Assembly: GCA_019187665.1 (NCBI GenBank)
Contig: JABARH010000007.1
Coordinates: 1 to 64,000 of the forward strand
From: Anaerolineales bacterium
GTDB lineage: Bacteria > Chloroflexota > Anaerolineae > Anaerolineales > Villigracilaceae
Length of the DNA stretch: 64,000 nt
Direction: 5' to 3'
Made by a program: the position numbers and the translations under genes. Shown here one piece after another: positions 25,973-34,737 of this stretch. Within the stretch, counting starts at the first letter, position 1, and each line of letters starts with the position of its first letter. Under the pieces are notes generated by a model that was not told the DNA's origin, searched no databases, and was given only the letters and a program-made list of their open reading frames with translations.

Positions 25973-26179
25973 GGGCGCGGACTTCAACACCTTCAACGAG
26001 CCGTATTGCAGATAATACAAATTTGATTGCTGGTCGCCTTCCCAAAAAATGACTTCGTTGGGCGCGTACACCTTCCACGCCGATTTACCCGCCAAATCTT
26101 TTAGTATGGCAGAATCCAACCCGCGCAGGAATTCGAAGGATTGCAGGCGTTTGAGGAGGGGTACGTGTTGGCTTTTCAT
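25961..26179 (-). pseudogene. 5' remnant of a Crp-type regulator gene
   Basis: About 72 codons of a cyclic nucleotide-binding domain remain: LKRLQSFEFLRGLDSAILKD, YAPNEVIFWEGDQQSNLYYL, QYGSLKVLKSAPDGRQ, i.e. the first half of a Crp/Fnr sensor domain. It then runs out of frame into the crtI remnant, so the rest of the sensor domain and the whole helix-turn-helix are lost. Its own ATG is intact. Confidence 0.85.
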
Positions 26180-26279
26180 ATATGGGCAATAATGCAGACG
26201 CGTTTATAACATAAACGCCAACGCTGCACGGACGCCGCGTCAATTAATTTTACAACATCTGTAAAGCGATTCATTGACC

Positions 26280-27107
26280 TTACCCCGCCTGATTTTTCAA
26301 GCCACGAATGCTCCAGGCATACAACCCATCCTTCTCCACTTCCTCGATCCGTTTCAGCATGTCATCCAAATCATCCTCAGGGCTGACCCAGCGTCCCGTC
26401 AGCGCGTCGTACTTGCCCGAAGCGAGAGTCACCGCCAGCGTCCCCGCCAACTCGGCGGGCTGCCATTTGCCTTCGAGCCATTTCGACAGGTCGGGCAGCC
26501 ACTTGCGCCCGGCTTCGGATTCGATCATGTAATCCATCATCTCGGTGTGCGTGGGACCCACGGTCATGGCAAAAACGGAAATGCCAAATTCTTTGACTTC
26601 GCTTGCGAGCGTATCCGTAAAGCGCGTGACCGCGACCTTCGAGCAATCATACGCCGAGACATTGGGCATGCCCGAACTGGTGAAGTTGATGATTCGTCCG
26701 CGTTTGCGCTGGGTCATGCCTTTCAAGACGGCGTGACAGCAAAGAAACACGCTGCGGATGTTCACTTCCACATCGCGCCACCATTCATCGGGATTCGCCT
26801 CCCAGACGGGCGCAATGGACGTGAGCCGCCCCGCGTTGTTGACGAGAATATCCACCGCGCCGAGTTCGCGCTCGACCTGCGCGACCATCTTGGCAACGGC
26901 GGAAACATCGGTCACATCGGCGGTGACGGGGATTGCCTGTCCGCCTTCGTTTTGAATCAGCGACACGGTCTCCGCGAGTTGATCCGCCGAACGCGCCACC
27001 ACCGCGATCTTGACTCCTTCCTTCGCCAACGCGCGCGCGATCTCGCGCCCAAATCCGCGCCCGCCGCCTGTGACGATGGCGGTTTGTCCTGTGAGTTTTG
27101 ATTCCAT
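26280..27107 (-). CDS. Short-chain dehydrogenase/reductase
   Basis: 275-residue SDR oxidoreductase. Cofactor loop TGGGRGFGREIARALAKEG, the NNAG motif in DILVNNAGRL, catalytic Ser in INFTSSGMPN and Tyr-x3-Lys in SAYDCSKVAV. VVARSADQ after the second strand suggests NADP preference. The frame begins at a TTG in 27119, but ATG 27107 has GGAG 5 bases upstream and is the likely start. Substrate unknown; C-terminal 30 residues extend past the core. Confidence 0.9.
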   Translation of the reverse strand: MESKLTGQTAIVTGGGRGFGREIARALAKEGVKIAVVARSADQLAETVSLIQNEGGQAIPVTADVTDVSAVAKMVAQVERELGAVDILVNNAGRLTSIAPVWEANPDEWWRDVEVNIRSVFLCCHAVLKGMTQRKRGRIINFTSSGMPNVSAYDCSKVAVTRFTDTLASEVKEFGISVFAMTVGPTHTEMMDYMIESEAGRKWLPDLSKWLEGKWQPAELAGTLAVTLASGKYDALTGRWVSPEDDLDDMLKRIEEVEKDGLYAWSIRGLKNQAG

Positions 27108-27128
27108 GTTGGTCTCCAAAGAGTTTTC

Positions 27129-27256
27129 CGTTATTGCGAGAAGAGTGTTCTCCCCGACGAAGCAATCCCTTTGTTGAATGCAGAGATTGCTTCACTCGGT
27201 CTCGATACGGGCTGAGAAGAACACTCAGCCCTACTCGACCATCGTTCGCAATGACG
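27129..27256. repeat. Palindromic ATTGCGA-type dispersed repeat
   Basis: CGTTATTGCGA (27129-27139) and TCGCAATGACG (27246-27256) cap the element; inside are CGAAGCAATC facing GATTGCTTC and a GGGCTGAG/CTCAGCCC hairpin. This matches a widespread bacterial intergenic repeat type with TTGCGAGGAGCGAAGCAATC-like sequence. Confidence 0.8.
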
Positions 27257-27261
27257 AAGAA

Positions 27262-28182
27262 TTAGGTTTTTCTCGCAAACGTCAAATATAACGCAAACGA
27301 CCCCGTCGCGGCAAACGTCCCCTCGTCAATCGCGCGGACGATTCCCGCGCTGTCTATGGCGTGATGGAACCAGCGACCGTCCTCTTCCGTGCCGCCGCCA
27401 GCCATCACGGTTTCGATATCCAGCCTCAGCCATTTTTCATCGTCGTCAACGATGTTCGCTGTTTTGACGAGTTCGAGATAATTCCTCTGCTTCTCGTGGC
27501 GATAGGGAGGGAAGCCGTGCATGGCACGGTCATTGAGACGGACGTCGTACACATCCAATCCAGCCTGAGTCGCCAGCAACGGCACGCGCACGCCGACGGT
27601 ATTGTCCCCGCGTCCCAACGCCTTCTTGCCTTTCATGAACAGCAGGTTGATTCGATAATACTCGCGATACCAGGCTTCGTCGTATTTGTCGAAGTGGACG
27701 TTGTCGTAGTTCGCCATCGCGGAGTTGGTGTATTCCGCCGCGAAGAAGATTCCGCCAGGCTTGAGGACGCGCGCCATTTCCCTGATGACCGTTTCCGCGT
27801 CGCGGACGTGAGTCAATACGGTTTGGCAGACGACGCCGTCAAACGATTCGTCTTCGTATTTCAAATTGTGCGCGTCGCCCTGCTCGAAGGCGAGATTCTT
27901 CAACCCATTGCGCGCGGCGTACGCGGACGCGTCTTCGAGGGGCTTGGGTTCAAAGTCCATGCCGAGGATTTGCAGATCAGGTCGGAGGTCCGCGAGAAGA
28001 AGCGAAATGCCGCCGTTGCCGCAGCCCACGTCGAGGACGCGCCCGCCGTGAGGAAAGTCCAGAAGCGGGAGGATGATCCGCTCGAAGTAATCGAGATTCC
28101 AGAAGGTCTTCATCCGCAGGCGCAGAAAGGCGGAGTTGTCGTCGTCCGACCAGGGGTTGACGGTGGGGGGTTGTTGAGTCAT
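27262..28182 (-). CDS. Class I SAM-dependent methyltransferase
   Basis: 306-residue methyltransferase. Motif I is GRVLDVGCGNGGISLLLADL, followed by GMDFEPKPLEDA (ribose-binding acid) and FDGVVCQTVLTHVRDAETV, then MARVLKPGGIFFAAEY. The C-terminal 110 residues do not match a known substrate domain. The frame extends 22 codons upstream, but that part is translated from a small palindromic repeat (28194-28240); ATG 28182 is chosen. Substrate unknown. Confidence 0.88.
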   Translation of the reverse strand: MTQQPPTVNPWSDDDNSAFLRLRMKTFWNLDYFERIILPLLDFPHGGRVLDVGCGNGGISLLLADLRPDLQILGMDFEPKPLEDASAYAARNGLKNLAFEQGDAHNLKYEDESFDGVVCQTVLTHVRDAETVIREMARVLKPGGIFFAAEYTNSAMANYDNVHFDKYDEAWYREYYRINLLFMKGKKALGRGDNTVGVRVPLLATQAGLDVYDVRLNDRAMHGFPPYRHEKQRNYLELVKTANIVDDDEKWLRLDIETVMAGGGTEEDGRWFHHAIDSAGIVRAIDEGTFAATGSFALYLTFARKT

Positions 28183-28193
28183 GGTTTCACCTT

Positions 28194-28240
28194 GTACCGC
28201 AAAATTTATTTTGCGCCTCGCAAACTGAAGTTTGCAGTAC
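28194..28240. repeat. GTAC-bounded double hairpin
   Basis: GCAAAATTTATTTTGC (28199-28214) and GCAAACTGAAGTTTGC (28220-28235) are adjacent hairpins inside GTAC...GTAC. Related single hairpins occur at 25237-25255 and 56385-56402. Confidence 0.75.
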
Positions 28241-28241
28241 A

Positions 28242-29894
28242 CTACCATCCCTCATACGAGCCAGGGTGCAGGGACATAATCTTCCCGTCCGCGCCGACCC
28301 ATATAATAAATTCGCTTGTGTCGTCGGGCGCGGTAAATAGGGAGCCGTCGGGCGCGGTGAAGGTGACAAAGAATCTGTATACCACGCCGTCTTCGCCCGC
28401 GGGTTCGCGGTAGCCCAGGACAATGTCACGCAGGGGCAGGCACGGAAAGCCGTCCTGCACGGCGCAGGCGCCTTCGAGCGCAGTGGGCATATCCGTGGGG
28501 TCGAAGCCGTTGCTGACGAGTAACTCGTATGCGCTATTTTCGGGCAGGAATAACATATCGGCGGCGGTGACGTAATCGCCCGCGCTGACGGCGTCGAGAT
28601 ATTTCTCCACGCTGGCTTGCGCGTCGAGAAAATCCGCGTCGGGGAGGGTGAAGCGCATGATCTCCACCCTGTCCGCGGTGATGAACGATTCGCCCGACTT
28701 GTCGAACCAGATCCAATCCGCGTCTTTGTGACTCCCGTACACGTAGGCGGTATGCTCCCACGTGGACGTATCCCACGCGTTCAAGGCGGGAGGCGACCAA
28801 TCGAAGATGTCGGGATCCCAGACGAAGGCTCCATCCGCCAACAGCAGGCGGCTGTCGGGACTGAAGCGGGCGTCGCGAATATCGAACATTTCTGGCTCGC
28901 TGAGGGTGGCGACCAATTCGCCGCTTTCGAGATCGTGGACTTTCAGGGTCGAGTCTCCATACCAAAAGAAGACAATCCATTTCCCGTTGGGCGATATGAC
29001 GTTCAGATAACTAGGCTTCAGGTAATTCTCATCGTCGAAACGCGCCACTTCCACAACCTGATAAGTAGTCAGGTCAATGCGGAAGACGACGAATTTGAAC
29101 GCGGCGGGGTCATACCCATAGCCGTACGCGATGTTCGGGTCGTCGCCAAACACGATGTTCTCGTAACTGAATACGCCCAGTTTGGAACCGAGCAATTCCC
29201 AATCCGAAGCCCTGCGAATCTCCAGTATATCGTCTTCGCCTTTGTAGTTGTATAAAATCAACTCACCGTCGGGGCTGAACTCGGCGGTGACATAAGACCA
29301 ATCTTCCGCCTTGCCGTCAAAATACGCGCGCTCGCGCTTGCCCGTCTCCAGGTCGTACAGCGCCATCACAAAATCGAGCGACATATTTTTCAGGGTCGCC
29401 AGCAGTTTTTTTCCATCGGGCGAAAACGACACCGACTGAACGCTCAGGTCGCCCACAGGGAGAGTCTGAATCGCCTCTCCCGTCAGCGCGTCCATCACCA
29501 CGATGACGCTGTCCACCAGGCAGTATCCTGTCATGGAATGAGTCCCTCCCATGCAGAATCCCATCGCAAACCTGCTCCCGTCCTGGCTGATGACAAAATC
29601 AAAAATCACCCCATCGTACAAGGGCATTCCAATTTGCTCGACCACCTGATCCCAGTAATCGGTATCCTGCACGAACCCGCCGATATTTTCGGGACTTGCG
29701 ACTCGGCTGACGGGAGTCGGCGTGAACGTGGGGAGGGATGTGGCGGTGGGCGGGATCGGCGTCGGGCTGGCGTTCGCCTCATTCCCCGACGGGGGAGCGG
29801 ATTCTGTTTCCCCAGCCTTTCCCGTCGGGGCGGCGACGGTCGAGCAGGAGAGGATGAGGGCGGCAACCAGGGAGAGAAAGAGATATTTTTTCAC
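28242..29894 (-). CDS. Lipoprotein with WD40-like beta-propeller
   Basis: 550-residue exported protein. The N terminus KKYLFLSLVAALILSCSTVA is a lipoprotein signal with the lipidated cysteine at residue 17, followed by a proline/threonine-rich linker. The middle has several propeller-type blades with SPDG motifs (VSFSPDGKKLLATL, AEFSPDGELILYNY, VISPNGKWIVFFW, ARFSPDSRLLLADG). The C-terminal 110 residues resemble a small NTF2-like domain. GTG start 4 bases after the esterase stop, so translationally coupled. Role unknown, probably outside the membrane. Confidence 0.82.
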   Translation of the reverse strand: MKKYLFLSLVAALILSCSTVAAPTGKAGETESAPPSGNEANASPTPIPPTATSLPTFTPTPVSRVASPENIGGFVQDTDYWDQVVEQIGMPLYDGVIFDFVISQDGSRFAMGFCMGGTHSMTGYCLVDSVIVVMDALTGEAIQTLPVGDLSVQSVSFSPDGKKLLATLKNMSLDFVMALYDLETGKRERAYFDGKAEDWSYVTAEFSPDGELILYNYKGEDDILEIRRASDWELLGSKLGVFSYENIVFGDDPNIAYGYGYDPAAFKFVVFRIDLTTYQVVEVARFDDENYLKPSYLNVISPNGKWIVFFWYGDSTLKVHDLESGELVATLSEPEMFDIRDARFSPDSRLLLADGAFVWDPDIFDWSPPALNAWDTSTWEHTAYVYGSHKDADWIWFDKSGESFITADRVEIMRFTLPDADFLDAQASVEKYLDAVSAGDYVTAADMLFLPENSAYELLVSNGFDPTDMPTALEGACAVQDGFPCLPLRDIVLGYREPAGEDGVVYRFFVTFTAPDGSLFTAPDDTSEFIIWVGADGKIMSLHPGSYEGW

Positions 29895-29898
29895 TTCA

Positions 29899-30756
29899 TT
29901 AATCCTTCTTCAGCGCAAACTTGAGTCCAGCCTGAAACCCTGGCGCGGTGACATCGCAGTGATTGAGGTCGGGGAAGATTTGTTGGCGGAGGGTCAAGCC
30001 TTTGTGTTTGCGGCTTTGGAGCATGGCAGCGAGACGAACCAAATCCCCGACCATTGTGTCGTTCGATCCTTCCTCCAATTCGCCGACAGACAGGTAGACC
30101 TTCGCCGCGAGTCGTTTGTGCCGTTTGGCGTATTGCTCTTCGAGTTTAAGGATGAGGCGGTCATGCATGTACAGCGAAGGACTGCAAATGAGGAATGAGT
30201 TGAACAGGGTCGGCTCGTTGAACAGGGCGTAGGCGGTGAACAACCCGCCATGCGAATGTCCCGCGATGACGCGCTTCTTCGGGTCGGCAGGGAAATCCTT
30301 TTCGATGGCGGGAATCAACTCCTGTTTGATGAACTGCAAAAACTTCGGCGCGCCGCCTGTGACCACCTTCCGCCCGAGCCATTTGGAAGTTTCGGTATTG
30401 GTCGCTTCGTCCGCTGCAGGTGTGAAACCGTAGGTGCGACCGACCACCGCGTCGCGCCACGCCTCGGGCGGATTCGCGTCTTCGGGGTAGCCGATCCCCA
30501 CGATGATCGCGTCGGTCGTGGCTCCGCACCACCCCATGGCGCGGGTCATCTCGGTCACCATGCCGAAGTAGCAATTCGCGTCAGTGAGATAGACGACGGG
30601 ATATTTTTTCAGCGGATTATCGAATGGCCACGAACGGTTGGATGTCTTGAACGAAGCCAGCGGCAGACTGATGGAAATGCGATACGTCCGCTTGGTGATT
30701 TTGGATTTCATCAAGCGGGTCTGGCTGGCGAGGATGTTGAAGGGTTTGGGGGACAC
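29899..30756 (-). CDS. Alpha/beta hydrolase, esterase D-like
   Basis: 285-residue esterase of the putative_esterase/Fes-like group. The nucleophile elbow is IAGHSHGGLFTAYAL near residue 177, the oxyanion side starts YPVVYLTDANCYFG, and the late histidine is in PDLNHCDVTAPGF. The open frame reaches 31041, but a GTG at 30756 has AGGAG 6 bases upstream and gives the expected N terminus (SPKPFNILASQT), so it is preferred. It sits between the M48 peptidase and the propeller lipoprotein in one likely operon. Confidence 0.85.
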   Translation of the reverse strand: MSPKPFNILASQTRLMKSKITKRTYRISISLPLASFKTSNRSWPFDNPLKKYPVVYLTDANCYFGMVTEMTRAMGWCGATTDAIIVGIGYPEDANPPEAWRDAVVGRTYGFTPAADEATNTETSKWLGRKVVTGGAPKFLQFIKQELIPAIEKDFPADPKKRVIAGHSHGGLFTAYALFNEPTLFNSFLICSPSLYMHDRLILKLEEQYAKRHKRLAAKVYLSVGELEEGSNDTMVGDLVRLAAMLQSRKHKGLTLRQQIFPDLNHCDVTAPGFQAGLKFALKKD

Positions 30757-30779
30757 GAGATTCTCCTTTGGCTGAAGAT

Positions 30780-32957
30780 TTATTGGCGAAACCACGAAGC
30801 AATTTTTGAAGCAGTGACAGCCACAGGGATTGAAAGGAACATTCCCCAATTCACCATGTAACTGCCAATCAAACCAATCAGGCTGGGGTCGAATAAATCG
30901 GCGCAGCCGCCAACGCCTCCCAGCGAAAAGATTGAGAAGCAATCGCCCAACTCCACCAAGCTGACAAAGCCAAGCGTGGTCAATCCGCCCGCGACAAAAG
31001 CGGCGAGAAGCCCATGCGCCCAGCCCGCGCGTTTGATCCAAACAGAGGCGATGAACGCCGCGCCCAACTCGAACAGGATCGCCAGCGCAATCTGGCTTTT
31101 GAGATAACCGTCTTTCCAGATAAGATCGGTATATGTCGCTTCGGCAACAGAAAAGCGCACCCCCAGCCGAATGATCGCCATGAGCGCGACCGCCAGGATG
31201 GCGCTGACTACCCCGATGGCGACCGCCAAGCCAATGCGCGTCGACTCGGAGGGCTGTAATTTCAATGCAGGCGAATCGTTTTCGAGATACGCATTTTCTA
31301 CCACGATTTCACTTCGACGCCAAAACCGCGCGGACAGGGGATATGCCCACAGGCTGAGAAAAATCCAAAAAGCATAAGGAGAGCCGATAATACGATTCAC
31401 TACCGAAACAAGCCCTCCGCCCAAACTGACAATCATATAAACGCCCTCATATCCTTGGAACCAGAAAAAATACCAAAACCCTACGCAGATCGTCATGATT
31501 GCCGCGGTCAGGAAAATAGTGAAGGCATATGCTCTTCGCAGGGACTTGGCTGAACGGGTCGTTTCCAGCCAGATTACGGCTCCTGCCGCAACCCATTTGG
31601 CGAGGAAAAACAAACCGACGATCAGCAGGATTGCCCAAAAGAAAAGGAACAATGAGGGGACGAGCCATCCTGTAAATGAGTCGTAATCCAGATACGGAAC
31701 TGCCGAGCGAAGCGCCAGCCACAATCCGAGAATCATGCCAAGCCCCAATGCCGCGCCGAGCCTGCCGATTCCCTGCGGCTTCGCGCCTTGTATCCTTGCA
31801 AGATAAACACTCCGCCATGCGCTCAATCCTAATACGCCTGCCATCATCGGCGCAAATAAAATGCTTGCGCCGTAGGGAGTGAGAGATTCGTACTGGCTGT
31901 CAAGTAACAAATCGAAGAGGGCATTCAAATCGGGAAAAGCAAGCGTGGAGGCGACCCCCGCGGCAAATGCGTCCCAGTAAGACAGGCGGAAGAGACGCTG
32001 GGGTTCATCGAACGAGCGCAGACGATACGCGGGGTCGGGATGAAAGCCCAGGAAGGAAAGCCAGTTCGCGCCCGCGGGCTTGGATAATATTTCTCGAAGC
32101 GCACCCGACTCCCCGTCCCAGATGGAGGCGCGAACGTCGGCGTAGACTTCACGCGTCCGCAGGAGTCCCGCCAGCGCGAGATATACATATCCAGCGATCG
32201 CAATCGCGCGCCATACCAGATTGAATCCAAAGCCCAGGTCGGGTCCAAAAAACACGTCGTCTATCAGGCTGACTCCCAGCGGAATTAATGCAACCAACGC
32301 AAACGCCAGGCTTGCGGCAACGGCGAAATACGTTTTGTCCACATCGTTGTTTTTTAGGTGAGCCAGTTCGTGGCGGGCGATGGCGCGAAACCGCGCAGGG
32401 TCAATGTGAAATTGGGCGAGCAGTCCGCCATTTAGCGCGACATAGCGGCGCCCGATTCTTCCAAAGGCGAGCCCGCCGACGTTGGGGTTGAGCGGGTCAG
32501 ATAAAAAGATGGGAGCGCGGGCAAGCCCCGCCTCGCGGCACAACTCATCCAGGCTGGATGCAATCTGCGGGTCATCCTCCGCCGTGAAAGGACTCAACTT
32601 CCTGCGCCAGACCAGCCACCTGGGAGTCAGCCAATAGATGAGGGTTGCAACGGAAAGAAGAATTGCGATCCCCAGCAGAATCCATCCGCTTTGGAGCAAC
32701 TCGTATCTATCGCGGCATTGTTTTTCAAATTGCAGTTGCAGGGTCAGGTCGTCAGGATGGGCAAGTTTTGATTTCTCGATACAGTCCACAGTCATCTTCA
32801 ACCAACTTGAAGTAAAGATGTCAACTTGCAGGGAATTGAACACTGTGATACTCGCCGCGACTATCGCAACCACGAGAAGGACAAATCGAAAATCTGTATC
32901 GGACGGGAACAGAAACGGGTTGAGCCGCCGCATGGAGGAGGTTGACTTTGATGACAT
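30780..32957 (-). CDS. M48-family membrane metallopeptidase
   Basis: 725-residue membrane zinc peptidase. The HExxH zinc motif is ARHELAHLKNND near residue 191, and TREVYADVRAS further on would supply the third ligand (E-x-x-A-D). Two hydrophobic segments precede the domain (FVLLVVAIVAASITVFNSL and WILLGIAILLSVATLIYWL), and about ten follow, so the C-terminal 400 residues are a large membrane domain unlike the short HtpX proteins. HtpX/Ste24 relatives degrade or process membrane proteins. The 161-residue gene just upstream is 6 bases away. Confidence 0.87.
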   Translation of the reverse strand: MSSKSTSSMRRLNPFLFPSDTDFRFVLLVVAIVAASITVFNSLQVDIFTSSWLKMTVDCIEKSKLAHPDDLTLQLQFEKQCRDRYELLQSGWILLGIAILLSVATLIYWLTPRWLVWRRKLSPFTAEDDPQIASSLDELCREAGLARAPIFLSDPLNPNVGGLAFGRIGRRYVALNGGLLAQFHIDPARFRAIARHELAHLKNNDVDKTYFAVAASLAFALVALIPLGVSLIDDVFFGPDLGFGFNLVWRAIAIAGYVYLALAGLLRTREVYADVRASIWDGESGALREILSKPAGANWLSFLGFHPDPAYRLRSFDEPQRLFRLSYWDAFAAGVASTLAFPDLNALFDLLLDSQYESLTPYGASILFAPMMAGVLGLSAWRSVYLARIQGAKPQGIGRLGAALGLGMILGLWLALRSAVPYLDYDSFTGWLVPSLFLFFWAILLIVGLFFLAKWVAAGAVIWLETTRSAKSLRRAYAFTIFLTAAIMTICVGFWYFFWFQGYEGVYMIVSLGGGLVSVVNRIIGSPYAFWIFLSLWAYPLSARFWRRSEIVVENAYLENDSPALKLQPSESTRIGLAVAIGVVSAILAVALMAIIRLGVRFSVAEATYTDLIWKDGYLKSQIALAILFELGAAFIASVWIKRAGWAHGLLAAFVAGGLTTLGFVSLVELGDCFSIFSLGGVGGCADLFDPSLIGLIGSYMVNWGMFLSIPVAVTASKIASWFRQ

Positions 32958-32963
32958 GAAAAC

Positions 32964-33449
32964 CTACCCCTTCTTGACCGCCAGACTTCCCGCGATGGCG
33001 TTTGCCAGCAGTTTTGTGTTCTTATCGGAGAGTCGCAAGCGGCGCGCCTCTTTCATGGCAATGGCTTGCACCTGAGCCAGCTGCTCCGCAGTCAACGGCT
33101 GGACTTTATTTTTTGACTCGTCAGGATTGCGGTATTTCTTGAAGAGCGATTTCACCTTCTCGCCGATCATACTTGCGCCTTCTTCGCTGACTGCCTTCTT
33201 CACTTCTTCCGCCAAAAACTTGATCACTTCGGCGGTAGCAGACAACAAATAAGGCGTCAACAAAGTGACAGCCTCTCCTGCGCCAAAACCCAGCATATCG
33301 TCGCCTGATTTTTGAGTCAGCGAGGCGCTTGGGTTTTTGAAATATGCCTGACTTGCCGCCCGAAATAAGGGCATTTCTTGTGGAGCGACTTCGGAGAGTA
33401 CATCACGGGAAATATCACTGACCAGTTGATTCGTTGTTTGATTATCCAT
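32964..33449 (-). CDS. Hypothetical protein upstream of the M48 peptidase
   Basis: 161 residues, mostly helical, no signal peptide. A weakly hydrophobic middle (GAGEAVTLLTPYLLSATAEV) is followed by a charged helix (FLAEEVKKAVSEEGASMIGE) and a conserved-looking C-terminal helix pair (LTAEQLAQVQAIAMKEARRL). Family not recognised. It ends 6 bases before the peptidase start and is probably made together with it. Confidence 0.65.
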   Translation of the reverse strand: MDNQTTNQLVSDISRDVLSEVAPQEMPLFRAASQAYFKNPSASLTQKSGDDMLGFGAGEAVTLLTPYLLSATAEVIKFLAEEVKKAVSEEGASMIGEKVKSLFKKYRNPDESKNKVQPLTAEQLAQVQAIAMKEARRLRLSDKNTKLLANAIAGSLAVKKG

Positions 33450-33473
33450 GGTTACCTCATTCTTGAAGCGGAA

Positions 33474-34172
33474 TTAAAACTCAAGCAGTATCCCTGCCAG
33501 TTCTTTCGGCATGGTGATCATCGCGTCGTGACCTGTGGGCAGGCAACGGAAATTCATCCCCAGCCCCGTGAACTTCTTTTCATCGGCGGCGACCTCTTCA
33601 TCCGTCATTCCATCAGAGCAACGAATAAAGGTGGACGGGATGGATATTGCGCGCGGGTTTTCGAGCGTAACGGGAGTTGTCAATGTTTTCAGCGGATGCG
33701 GAGTCAGTTTGGACTGCGCCCACTCCAGGTCCGCGCCAGAGACGCCGAACGTCCATTCCAGAATCGGCGGACACCACCACTCGTCACCGCCTTCGATTGC
33801 TTTCTTCTTGAAGAAGCCCCACGTCTCGCCGATCAGGTCAGCCAGCGACTTGCCATTTTCGGGAACCATCCCATCGAGATTGACGATGTGCGCGACGCGC
33901 TCGGGGATTCTGTCCGCGACGATGGGAGCCATGAATCCGCCCAAACTGTGACCGACGAGAATCACATCGCGCAGGTTTTGCGATTCGATCAAGTCCACAA
34001 TTTCCTGAACGTGCGTGTTCAGGTCAATGTTGTCGCGCAAGTGGGCGCGTTCGGCGAGTCCCGCCAATGTCGGCGCATAGACTTGATGTCCCATCGCGTG
34101 AAGAATCGAAGCGAGTCTCTCCCAACACCAGCCGCCGTGCCACATACCGTGAATGAGCATGAAGGTTTTCAT
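33474..34172 (-). CDS. Alpha/beta hydrolase, salicylate-esterase-like
   Basis: 232-residue hydrolase. It starts FMLIHGMWHGGWCWERL (oxyanion HG), has the nucleophile in ILVGHSLGGFMAP near residue 77 and the C-terminal histidine in LPTGHDAMITMP. This matches the plant methylesterase/EstC-like group; substrate unknown. The start overlaps the stop of the upstream acetyltransferase by 4 bases. Confidence 0.9.
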   Translation of the reverse strand: MKTFMLIHGMWHGGWCWERLASILHAMGHQVYAPTLAGLAERAHLRDNIDLNTHVQEIVDLIESQNLRDVILVGHSLGGFMAPIVADRIPERVAHIVNLDGMVPENGKSLADLIGETWGFFKKKAIEGGDEWWCPPILEWTFGVSGADLEWAQSKLTPHPLKTLTTPVTLENPRAISIPSTFIRCSDGMTDEEVAADEKKFTGLGMNFRCLPTGHDAMITMPKELAGILLEF

Positions 34173-34717
34173 AAGGCGCTTTCATCTTTTGACTGATTTG
34201 ATTCGTCGCGCAGGATGGAATACACCTCGACATCTTGATTTCTTCCATCATGAAAGAATGCTCCGCGTGCAATCCCTTCGAACTTGAAACCACATTTGAG
34301 GGCAATCTTCTTCGAAGCCTCGTTGGCGGAAAGTACCAGGATCTGGATACGATTAATGGGGCGGGTGGAGAAAAGGTAGCGCGTCGCCAGCAGAACCGCT
34401 TCGGTAACATACCCTTTATTACGGCTGGCTTCATCGTAGAGAATGTATCCAAGTTCCAGTCCGTTAAAATAGGATGGCTCTTTATCCACGAACATCAGCC
34501 CGACGATTTTATTTTCCCGATCACAGATAAGAAGCCTACCCCCTTTCTCTTCGGACCAGAATCCTGTTTCGTGGAAATCCTTCTGCAGGAGGGGTTCCGA
34601 GTTTAAATAAAGTGGATAATACTCTCCCCGATTACGAAGATCGCTCATCAGGTTGAAGAGCGTTTCCAGATCGGTTTCGCGGATGGTACGTAAAACAACT
34701 TTCTCGCCTCTGATCAT
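34169..34717 (-). CDS. GNAT N-acetyltransferase, RimJ/RimL type
   Basis: 182-residue acetyltransferase that transfers acetyl from CoA to an amine. Recognisable parts are VVLRTIRETDLETLFNLM, GYILYDEASRNKGYVTEAV (the CoA-binding pyrophosphate loop) and NRIQILVLSANEASKKIALK followed by CGF. The frame opens 30 codons earlier; ATG 34717 has AAGGAG 5 bases before it and matches the family start. Co-translated with the downstream hydrolase. Confidence 0.9.
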   Translation of the reverse strand: MIRGEKVVLRTIRETDLETLFNLMSDLRNRGEYYPLYLNSEPLLQKDFHETGFWSEEKGGRLLICDRENKIVGLMFVDKEPSYFNGLELGYILYDEASRNKGYVTEAVLLATRYLFSTRPINRIQILVLSANEASKKIALKCGFKFEGIARGAFFHDGRNQDVEVYSILRDESNQSKDESAL

Positions 34718-34737
34718 ATACTCTCCTTGTTGACAAA

